The notes below the pieces were generated by a model. That model saw only the letters and a program-made list of their open reading frames with translations, did not search any database and was not told where the DNA came from. From an uncultured Oxalobacteraceae bacterium (GTDB taxonomy: Bacteria > Pseudomonadota > Gammaproteobacteria > Burkholderiales > Burkholderiaceae_D), in the NCBI GenBank assembly GCA_903914535.1, contig CAIWPG010000189.1:1-53796 (forward strand): a stretch of DNA of 53,796 nucleotides, read 5' to 3'. Every line of letters begins with the position of its first letter. Within the stretch, counting starts at the first letter, position 1. Made by a program: the position numbers and the translations under genes. This document shows, in pieces, positions 47,439 through 53,796 of this stretch.

Positions 47439-49544
47439 TTAAGGTGTTACCGGTAAAGATTGAATCGGAATGACCCGGTTTTTTTTCTGCTCCAATAATA
47501 AAGGGGCACATTTTTGATCGCTTTCATAGATCACAACACAATCCATACACTGAAAACAATCTGCGTACACAATCTCACCACCGGGGGCAATTGCCTGGTA
47601 ATCACAACGATGCCTGCAAGTCTGGCAAGGTATACCGCACTCTTTGCGGCGTGGCAGCCAGTCAAACACCCGGACCCGTCCCAACACCGCCAGACCGGCA
47701 CCAAAGGGACATAAATACCGGCAAAAAAACTTATACACTGTAGCGGATGCAATCAATAAGCCAATGGCGTAGATCAGATAGGGCCAGGAACGTACAAAAC
47801 CCAGTGTGATTGCCGTTTTAAACGGCTCAAGCTCAACCAATTTATCGGTAATTTCATTCGAAAAGAACAGACTGGCTAAAATACCGGCAAGCACGCCATA
47901 TTTAACGTATTTTAATTTTGCATTGGTACCGGACTTAATTTTAATCTGCGGGATACGCATAACTTTAGCAAGCTTACCGATAAATTCTTGTAACGCCCCA
48001 AACGGGCATAGCCAGCCACAAAAAGTACCGCGCCCCCATACCACCAGAGAAATCAACACAAAACCCCACAGTATGACTGTCATCGGATCGTACAAGAAAA
48101 ATGACAAATTACGCCCTGCTATTACTGCCTGCAATAATCCGGTGATGTTGACAATGGAAAGCTGCCCCTGGGCATACCAGCCCACAAAAAATAAAGTAAA
48201 TAACAAATAAACCCGGCGAAACCAGATGAAACGACCTTCATGGCGCGTCAGACTTCGCTGGCGTATCAGTGCTACAGATAAAATAATCAGGGCACTTAAC
48301 AACACGGCCAGCTCTTTCCAGCGACCGGTCCAACTGCCCTGCCATGATTTATTGTCAGCTTGTGCTGCATGATAAAAACGCGCAGGCACCTGCATGCTGA
48401 TCACGATATCCCGGGTAATGCGTTCCGGGTAGACCACCCCCTTGCTGCGTGTGACCGGAAGTGAAAACTCCAGCGCCTGAGACGGGTCTAATCCCGACTG
48501 ACTGATAATACGAAATACGCCGATGCTGACATCCGGTGCTATCAGGGTGTTTTTAACCAGGGATAAATCCATATCCAGGTCACGAATTTCAATCGGCAGC
48601 TTATCTTGCCTGAGCAGCAGACGATTTGGTACTGAACCACGTACAAAGTCATCGCCCATAATCGCATAACGCCCTGTCGACATTGCCAGAATGGCATGGT
48701 CGCCGGTGTCCAGCCGGCCCGTCAGTTTTTTCCAGCTATACGGCTGTAATAAATTACGCCCTACGCTGGGAATCGACACATAAGCCAGATACAGATCGAT
48801 AAATACCGCATCGGGATGATCCAGTGCGTCCTGGTCCAATCCTGCACCATCTGTTCCTGCAAATTGCTTTTCAATGTCGCGATTATATAAAACTACGTGC
48901 CTGATTAAGTCTTGCTTAAGCAATTCCGGCACGGTATGCGCCTCAAACACATCCGTCTTCATACGTGCGATCAGATCCGGGTCACGGGTTTGCGCAAAGC
49001 CCAGTTTTTTGCGTGCCACCTTAAGTGCCGAAGCAAGAATGCTTTGATTAATGATACGTACCGACGCGGTAGCCTTAGTTACGCCATCGATAAATGCATA
49101 CGTATCGGATGTTTTATCGCCATGACGCGTACCGATTTTAATATTTTGATTAATCGACAATCCGTGGTACTGGCTGACGAACTGCGTTAATGGCACCGGC
49201 CCCAGTCCATCCAAAAATACCGGTTCATGCTGAGAAATAACACTGACATCTAAAAATGTTCCTTTAGGGTCAAGTGCGATCAATAAATTAACAGGGATTC
49301 CGGAAAATCCGGGAATGGGCGCCATGTCGACAGATTCAAATACGTAGCCGACCAACTCATTTTCTGTCGCATTTTGCTTAAAAATAGGCCAGATCGGCAA
49401 TGTACTATCTTTTTCGGCAATAATCAGGGGAGATGGAAAATGTCGGATCAATGCTTCGCGGGTCATCACCCCGGCCCGGCTACTGCTCAGAAAAAGGGCG
49501 AGCACCAGCCACAAAACAAGCTTGCACATGTGATTTTGCATCAT
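47439..49544 (-). CDS. nosR: NosR/NirI-family flavo-iron-sulfur membrane protein
   Basis: About 701 residues from ATG 49544, chosen because GGAG lies 9 nt upstream. A signal/TM segment (LVLWLVLALFLSSSRA) leads to a periplasmic FMN-binding domain with FIDGVTKATASVRI; Thr159 is the expected flavin attachment site, but the usual Gly of the S/T-G-A-T motif is Lys here. A second periplasmic region and about five helices follow. CxxxCP loops GTFCGWLCPFGA and FCRYLCPFGA and two cysteine clusters, CGIPCQTCRHRC and CFQCMDC, would bind [4Fe-4S] centres on the cytoplasmic side. NosR supports N2O reductase by electron transfer. No nosZ, nosD or nosF is seen here, so another redox partner is possible. Confidence 0.88.
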   Translation of the reverse strand: MMQNHMCKLVLWLVLALFLSSSRAGVMTREALIRHFPSPLIIAEKDSTLPIWPIFKQNATENELVGYVFESVDMAPIPGFSGIPVNLLIALDPKGTFLDVSVISQHEPVFLDGLGPVPLTQFVSQYHGLSINQNIKIGTRHGDKTSDTYAFIDGVTKATASVRIINQSILASALKVARKKLGFAQTRDPDLIARMKTDVFEAHTVPELLKQDLIRHVVLYNRDIEKQFAGTDGAGLDQDALDHPDAVFIDLYLAYVSIPSVGRNLLQPYSWKKLTGRLDTGDHAILAMSTGRYAIMGDDFVRGSVPNRLLLRQDKLPIEIRDLDMDLSLVKNTLIAPDVSIGVFRIISQSGLDPSQALEFSLPVTRSKGVVYPERITRDIVISMQVPARFYHAAQADNKSWQGSWTGRWKELAVLLSALIILSVALIRQRSLTRHEGRFIWFRRVYLLFTLFFVGWYAQGQLSIVNITGLLQAVIAGRNLSFFLYDPMTVILWGFVLISLVVWGRGTFCGWLCPFGALQEFIGKLAKVMRIPQIKIKSGTNAKLKYVKYGVLAGILASLFFSNEITDKLVELEPFKTAITLGFVRSWPYLIYAIGLLIASATVYKFFCRYLCPFGAGLAVLGRVRVFDWLPRRKECGIPCQTCRHRCDYQAIAPGGEIVYADCFQCMDCVVIYESDQKCAPLLLEQKKNRVIPIQSLPVTP

Positions 49545-50095
49545 TACTACTGTCTCCAATCGTGTGCTCATCCTGTTGGCAAGCATCTTTATATTGGCAA
49601 TTCAAGCAATTAACATACCATAATTGACACAAATTTATACATTTCGGAAATAAAAGGCAGACTACAAATACCCTGACAACACAATAATTGTGCTGCATTT
49701 GTTGATGCCTTCATGCAAAATTTTGCCTGAAACCGCGTTCCTTTTCCGGCCCGGCTCAAAAATAAATTGATCAGGTTTGATACAATACTCAAAAAATATG
49801 ATCAAATTTTGCACAGCAAGTCACAGTCTTAATCAAGGTAATTTCAACTAAACTCTGTCGGATTCTGCCTGCTTTTCTGAGCAGCTCACCATCATGGTAC
49901 TGAACAGATCTGTATTCACAAATGCACCCGGACCGGGCGACTTTCACCTGAAAAAATACAAACTGGTTTACTATTTAAACAGCATGTAATGCATGGCTAT
50001 GGCACACATTTTGCTCATAAGCTCCGGCAACACAAATTCTCATTGCCTGGTATTTTTTGATAAAACCAGGCTAATAAAATTCATAGGGGACTTTC
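49545..50095. other. Divergent intergenic region between nosR-like gene and porin
   Basis: This 551-base AT-rich stretch contains no credible gene. It should hold promoters for both neighbours. TTGAT occurs at 49767-49771 and 49777-49781 as direct repeats 10 bp apart, and ATCAA at 49801-49805; these resemble Fnr half-sites but no TTGAT-N4-ATCAA dyad is present. A hairpin lies next to the porin start. Confidence 0.5.
50045..50071 (+). other. Hairpin in porin 5' leader
   Basis: GCCTGGT (50045-50051) pairs perfectly with ACCAGGC (50065-50071) around a 13-base AT loop, ending 13 nt before AGGGGA, the porin ribosome binding site. It is a likely 5'-UTR structure influencing stability or translation of an abundant mRNA. 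Confidence 0.5.
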
Positions 50096-51253
50096 ATGAA
50101 AAAACTTGTAAACCGTAAATCAGCATTGTGGACAGCCATCGCATTGAGCGTAACAGCCGGTGCTGCATTGAGCAGTGCTGCTTACGCAGACTCTTCCTCA
50201 GTCACCATCTACGGCATCGTGGATGCGGGCGTTGTTTCTGTTAGCAATCAGGCAGTAGCTGCAGGCGGCACAGGACGCGATACTGCATTAAACACAGGCG
50301 GAATGTCACCAAGCATCTTTGGTTTTAAAGGCAGCGAAGATTTAGGTAACGGCCTGAAAGCCAACTTCAACCTTGAAGGTCACATGTTTACAACGACCGG
50401 CGCCGGCGATCAATGGGGCGGTTTATTTGGTCGTCAGGCCAATGTAGGCCTGTCTAACGACATGGGAACACTGACTATTGGTAAACAATATTCACCGGCA
50501 GTCCTGGCTTTTGCAGCAACTGATCCACGCGGACTGAAAGAAACATTTTCTGGCCTGATTTCATGGGCACTGACACAAAACCCACTGAACGTCGGCACAG
50601 CTACCGCTCCTGCCAATTCTAATTCCGTTATTGACGTGTTTTTGGCGAATGCCATCAGCCTGAGCACAAAAGTGGGTGACGTTAATCTGAGCGGCTCATA
50701 CAGTCTGGGCGGCGTTGCCGGTAACACCAGTGCCAACAGCGTAGTTGCCTTAGGTGCGACTTACACTGGTCCGGTGACTTTGTCTGCAGCGTACCAACAA
50801 GACAATGGCCAAATGTCTGGTCTGACAGGCGGCACTGGTGCCCAGACTAAAAAAGCCAGCGTCGGTATTGGCTACACGTTCGGCAATGCTACTGTTACCG
50901 CTAACTACCTGAATGACAAAAATACCAATCCGGCTACTGGCGTCGAATTGCAAAACTACGACATCTATGGCCTTGGTCTGAATTACAAAACATCCGCGGT
51001 CAATACAGCGACACTGGCATTCTACTCATCCAAAAACAAAGATGCTGTTTCCGACACATCAAAAACCTGGATTTTGTCGGATGACTATGCTTTATCAAAA
51101 CGCACTACGCTGTACGCATTGCTTGCTGGTGTAAGTACCGGTGCCAACTACTCCGCCGGTGCCGCATTTGGCGTAGCGAACAACAATGTCTTCCTGGGCG
51201 CAGCTAACGGCACCACCAATGCTGTTGAATTTGGTATTCGCCACACGTTCTAA
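50096..51253 (+). CDS. Gram-negative general porin (Burkholderia/Neisseria type)
   Basis: A 385-residue outer-membrane protein. The signal peptide runs to AAYA at residue 31, then DSSSVTIYGIVDAGVVSVSN, the typical first strand of this porin family. FGFKGSEDLGNGLKANFNLEG, LFGRQANVGLSNDMGTLTIGKQYSP and the L3-type loop follow. The C-terminus GAANGTTNAVEFGIRHTF ends in Phe, the usual barrel-assembly signal. Trimeric 16-strand porins of this type pass small hydrophilic solutes. It stands as a monocistron with a strong terminator downstream. AGGGGA lies 5 nt before the ATG. Confidence 0.95.
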   Translation: MKKLVNRKSALWTAIALSVTAGAALSSAAYADSSSVTIYGIVDAGVVSVSNQAVAAGGTGRDTALNTGGMSPSIFGFKGSEDLGNGLKANFNLEGHMFTTTGAGDQWGGLFGRQANVGLSNDMGTLTIGKQYSPAVLAFAATDPRGLKETFSGLISWALTQNPLNVGTATAPANSNSVIDVFLANAISLSTKVGDVNLSGSYSLGGVAGNTSANSVVALGATYTGPVTLSAAYQQDNGQMSGLTGGTGAQTKKASVGIGYTFGNATVTANYLNDKNTNPATGVELQNYDIYGLGLNYKTSAVNTATLAFYSSKNKDAVSDTSKTWILSDDYALSKRTTLYALLAGVSTGANYSAGAAFGVANNNVFLGAANGTTNAVEFGIRHTF

Positions 51254-51292
51254 TCGTTGTTCATGATTGCTGAAACAGAAAGTGTAGCGCTG

Positions 51293-51325
51293 TCATCATC
51301 CCCGTTTTTTTAAGCGGGTTGATGA
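51293..51325 (+). other. Hairpin downstream of porin
   Basis: TCATCA plus CCCG (51293-51304, small internal loop) pairs with CGGG plus TGATGA (51315-51325) around a T-rich loop, 39 nt after the porin stop. It may protect the mRNA 3' end ahead of the terminator. Confidence 0.45.
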
Positions 51326-51340
51326 TAAGAGCTAAAAAGC

Positions 51341-51375
51341 AAAAGGGAGTGGCATTTTCATGCCACTCCCTTTTT
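51341..51375. terminator. Strong bidirectional terminator between porin and beta-propeller gene
   Basis: AAAAGGGAGTGGCA (51341-51354) pairs perfectly with TGCCACTCCC plus TTTT (51361-51374), loop of six bases. T5 follows on the plus strand and A/T runs give a T-tract on the minus strand, so it can serve both convergent genes. Confidence 0.93.
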
Positions 51376-51439
51376 GTCTGCTCTGCCTTGAAGAACTACT
51401 GCTTAAACCGGCGCATCAGCAACGCTGCCGCCCGGCTGC

Positions 51440-52417
51440 TTAACGAATCACCACGCCCCACGGCAACAAACCTACCGCAATTTCATGCAGCACCGTATTG
51501 GTTTGCGTATCAATCACCGATACCGAACCGGATCGTCCGTTGGCAACATACAGTTTTTTACCATCCGGCGTGATCGCCATATTCCACGGACGTTTGCCAA
51601 CCGGTATCGTGGCGATGATGGTGTTTTGCGCCGTATCAATCACAGATACCGTGCCGTCTTTCCCATTTGAGATATAAACCCGGCGACCATCCGGTGCCAT
51701 CGTCACGCCATTGGAGAAGGTTCCGCCTTTAATCTGCGCTGTTACTGACTGCTTCGCAACATCCAGTGCATACACGGTACTCACCAGCTCCGCTGCCACA
51801 TAAGCCTGCTTGCCGTCAGGAGAGAACGCCATACCACGCGGACGCATGCCCACAGTAATGGCACCGACTTGCTTACGCTTTTCTACATCGATGATATCAA
51901 TAGAATCCGCCTCTTCCGCACTGACAAACAGCAATTTGCCATCCGGGCTGAATTCAAGGTGCTCCGGATTTTTACCTGCCGTTTTAACGCTGAATATTTT
52001 TTGATTAGTTTTAGTTGAAATAAAATTGGCTTCATTGGTAATTTCACTGGCTACTGCCACCCATTCACCCGTCGGTGATATTCCCACCCCTTCCGGCGAT
52101 TCGCCCACCGCGACGGATCCTGTCACTTTACGGGTTGACAGATCGACGATCAGCAAGGCATTGGCAGGCTGGTCAGTCACATACAAGGTTTTTCCATCCA
52201 GACTAACACCGGCACCGCGCGGTTTGGTTCCGGTCTTTATTTCACCAACGACAGTGTCACTGGCACAGTCAATAATCGATGTCGTGCCGGATTTCTCATT
52301 ACTTGCATACGCATAAGGACTGGCTGAGGCAACAGTAGAAAAATTTAATAGTAGCGCCAGAGTGCTAAGCACCAGCTGCGGCGAGAACCGGGATAAGGGG
52401 CGGCGCGTTGTTTTCAT
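51440..52417 (-). CDS. Periplasmic YVTN-type beta-propeller protein
   Basis: A 325-residue secreted protein. The signal peptide ends VASASPYAYA near residue 33. It is followed by about seven ~42-residue repeats of the form VGxxPxGxxxSPDGKxxYVxNxxxxxVxVID, e.g. VGKRPWNMAITPDGKKLYVA and VGMRPRGMAFSPDGKQAYVA: a YVTN/NHL-like propeller. It resembles the beta-propeller proteins encoded with PQQ-dependent alcohol catabolism genes; the divergent aldehyde dehydrogenase supports such a setting, although no PQQ-alcohol dehydrogenase or pqq gene lies within the window. The precise function is unknown. Confidence 0.85.
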   Translation of the reverse strand: MKTTRRPLSRFSPQLVLSTLALLLNFSTVASASPYAYASNEKSGTTSIIDCASDTVVGEIKTGTKPRGAGVSLDGKTLYVTDQPANALLIVDLSTRKVTGSVAVGESPEGVGISPTGEWVAVASEITNEANFISTKTNQKIFSVKTAGKNPEHLEFSPDGKLLFVSAEEADSIDIIDVEKRKQVGAITVGMRPRGMAFSPDGKQAYVAAELVSTVYALDVAKQSVTAQIKGGTFSNGVTMAPDGRRVYISNGKDGTVSVIDTAQNTIIATIPVGKRPWNMAITPDGKKLYVANGRSGSVSVIDTQTNTVLHEIAVGLLPWGVVIR

Positions 52418-52590
52418 CAGGGAGAAACCTTTTAAAAAATCAGAAAATAATCAATAAATATATTAATGTTAAGCAAGTAATATGCCGAAACACCGGGAAT
52501 TTGCACAGAAGAATCACATCAAACAAAGACACCATGGCTAATCTCCGCTACCCCGCCAGACTATCGCATCAGTGACCACATTAGAATAAT

Positions 52591-52620
52591 TTGGAACACT
52601 CTGATATCAAAGTGTTCCAA
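52591..52620. promoter_or_regulatory. Enhancer-like palindrome for a sigma-54 activator
   Basis: TTGGAACACT (52591-52600) and AGTGTTCCAA (52611-52620) form a perfect 10-bp inverted repeat with a 10-bp spacer. It lies about 110-160 bp upstream of the sigma-54 promoter, a usual enhancer distance for an AcoR/NtrC-type activator. The activator gene is not in the window. Confidence 0.68.
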
Positions 52621-52726
52621 ACTAAGACAGTTGTTCATCGCCAACATGCATCACAATCAGAACACGGCGCACAATCAGCGCTGTGATCCCCCCTGCCACC
52701 GCCCTCCGTGTATGGATATCAACAAG

Positions 52727-52743
52727 TTGGCATGGTGTTTGCT
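52727..52743 (+). promoter_or_regulatory. Sigma-54 (-24/-12) promoter of aldehyde dehydrogenase
   Basis: TTGGCATGGTGTTTGCT matches the consensus TGGCAC-N5-TTGCW with one mismatch: GG at 52729-52730, GC at 52741-52742, exact 10-bp spacing between them. Transcription would start near 52754, about 85 nt before the ATG at 52839. Confidence 0.82.
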
Positions 52744-52838
52744 CTATAACCAATATGTTCGGCAAAGCTGTTACCGAATGATAGAAAATAATCGACCTAA
52801 ATCGAACCCTTATAGAACCACACCCACTGGAGGATGAC

Positions 52839-53759
52839 ATGAATCTGGCAGACCTGAGTAAATTCGGCCTTACAAACCCATACAAAGCACGTTACGACAA
52901 TTATATTGGCGGAAAATTTGTTGCTCCGCTTAGTGGTCTTTATTTTGACAATATTACCCCAATTACAGGCAAGGTATTTTGTACCGTAGCACGCTCCAAT
53001 GCCGATGATATCGAGCTGGCACTGGATGCAGCACACGGTGCTAAAGCAGCATGGGGCAAAACCTCCCCGGCTGAACGCGCCAATATCCTGAATAAAATCG
53101 CTGACCGTATGGAAGCGAACCTGGAATTGATCGCTACTGCCGAAACAATCGACAACGGCAAACCTATCCGCGAAACACTGGCTGCAGATATCCCGTTAGC
53201 GATTGATCATTTCCGCTATTTTGCTGGTTGCATCCGTGCTCAGGAAGGCTCTGTTTCACAAATCGATTCAGAAACATACGCTTACCATTTCCACGAACCA
53301 CTCGGTGTTGTTGGTCAGATTATTCCATGGAACTTCCCGATTCTGATGGCAGTATGGAAATTAGCTCCGGCTCTGGCCGCAGGTAACTGCATCGTCATGA
53401 AACCGGCAGAACAAACACCAGTATCAATCATGGTATTGATGGAAATCATCGGTGATTTATTGCCTCCTGGCGTATTGAACATTGTGAATGGTTTTGGTCT
53501 TGAAGCAGGTAAACCACTGGCATCGAACAAACGTATCGCTAAAATCGCCTTTACCGGTGAAACAGGCACTGGTCGTCTGATCATGCAATATGCTGCGCAA
53601 AATCTGATTCCGGTTACACTGGAACTGGGCGGCAAATCACCTAACATCACACCGCTGCTGCTCCATAGCCTGCGTAATTTGCCTTTGGTTTTGCACTTCC
53701 TTTGCTTCCTCAAAGGCCTTTTGCAATTCCTCTTTTGCAGCATTAGCAGCGCTACCTAA
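52839..53759 (+). pseudogene. Acetaldehyde dehydrogenase-type gene, truncated and fused to unrelated sequence
   Basis: Residues 1-270 are a clear AldB/AcoD/ExaC-type aldehyde dehydrogenase ([42 protein letters not shown], Glu262 in [12 protein letters not shown]). GGAGGATG precedes the ATG. At codon 271 (53649) the homology stops; the remaining 36 codons ([17 protein letters not shown] and on) are unlike the family and end at TAA 53757-53759. The catalytic Cys (expected near residue 300) and the oligomerisation domain are missing. Intact relatives have ~500 residues and convert acetaldehyde to acetate. The break may be a chimeric contig end or a genuine insertion. The true gene is probably complete in the organism. 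Confidence 0.85.
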
Positions 53760-53796
53760 CATAACCCGCCATTCTTCCGAGAGCCCCCCCATAGAA
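53649..53796 (-). other. Foreign tail with a reverse-strand coiled-coil-like reading frame
   Basis: Reading from the window edge toward the junction, an open frame gives [20 protein letters not shown], then [14 protein letters not shown], ending near QAMEQQR just before the junction. It is Ala/Glu/Lys/Gln-rich and helical, with codon use suggesting true coding, in the style of phage tail tape-measure or other coiled-coil proteins. It is partial at both ends. No assignment is safe. Confidence 0.4.

Larger units (their letters stand above)
52418..52838. promoter_or_regulatory. Divergent control region of beta-propeller and aldehyde dehydrogenase genes
   Basis: This 421-base interval has no credible gene. 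It holds a long inverted repeat and a sigma-54 promoter for the dehydrogenase (both listed separately). No sigma-70 promoter for the minus-strand gene stands out, though the AT-rich 52420-52490 is the likely place. Confidence 0.7.

Noticed and set aside
49767-49805. Possible Fnr box upstream of the nosR-like gene
   Set aside because: TTGAT and ATCAA elements occur, but not in the TTGAT-N4-ATCAA arrangement; reported only as half-sites.
1-53796. CRISPR array, rRNA operon, integrase, complete prophage or insertion sequence
   Set aside because: No regularly spaced repeats, transposase or integrase motifs were found; only the last ~150 bases look foreign.

Overview
The window looks like chromosome of a Gram-negative betaproteobacterium, most likely Burkholderiales (perhaps Oxalobacteraceae) with moderate GC content. 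The basis is the Burkholderia-type porin, the ribosomal/RNA polymerase proteins, CydP next to CydABX, and the PotABCD/GabT/GabD and GlpDKFR sets. This placement comes from recognising protein families, not from a search. Nearly all of the window is ordinary housekeeping and catabolic DNA. There is no CRISPR array, rRNA operon or intact mobile element, and I found no clearly novel biological system. The more unusual content is regulatory architecture and three structural anomalies.

Layout, left to right. (1) 1-2789: the 3' part of a TonB-dependent receptor, a YcnI-like (DUF1775) protein and a DUF2946-like protein, a probable copper-handling set. (2) 2970-6804: cydP-cydA-cydB-cydX (cytochrome bd oxidase) followed by a Crp/Fnr-type regulator. 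(3) 6874-11485: a NarL-type response regulator and NarX/UhpB-type kinase, divergent from a TonB-dependent receptor with a 7-2-7 inverted repeat between them. (4) 11565-20688: a minus-strand operon gabT-potA-potD-potB-potC-gabD for uptake and catabolism of putrescine, GABA or a related omega-amino compound, divergent from a MocR/GabR-type regulator. The shared region carries a perfect palindrome and repeated half-sites. (5) 20706-23600: a decayed Gfo/Idh/MocA oxidoreductase remnant and a secreted sedolisin (S53) protease. (6) 23814-28878: the glycerol regulon glpD-glpK-glpF with convergent glpR and a GlpR-like operator inside the glpD promoter.

(7) 28965-46292: a long minus-strand block rpsL-rpsG-fusA-tuf-trpT-secE-nusG-rplK-rplA-rplJ-rplL-rpoB-rpoC, with a good sigma-70 promoter at its head and a strong terminator at its end. 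The str operon runs through one tuf gene straight into trpT-secE, which is unusual, and rpoC carries a single-base frameshift. (8) 46380-49544: a NosR/NirI-like flavo-iron-sulfur membrane protein with an ApbE flavin transferase. (9) 50096-51253: a general porin. (10) 51440-53648: a YVTN beta-propeller protein divergent from an acetaldehyde-dehydrogenase-type gene. The latter has a textbook sigma-54 promoter and an upstream enhancer-like palindrome. The dehydrogenase reading frame loses homology abruptly at about 53648 and runs into unrelated sequence, so the last ~150 bases look like a chimeric contig end or an insertion junction.

Together the genes describe a respiratory heterotroph with a high-affinity quinol oxidase that uses glycerol, polyamine/GABA compounds and probably ethanol or acetoin-type substrates. 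The rpoC frameshift, the tuf junction and the chimeric tail should be checked against reads before any biological reading is placed on them.
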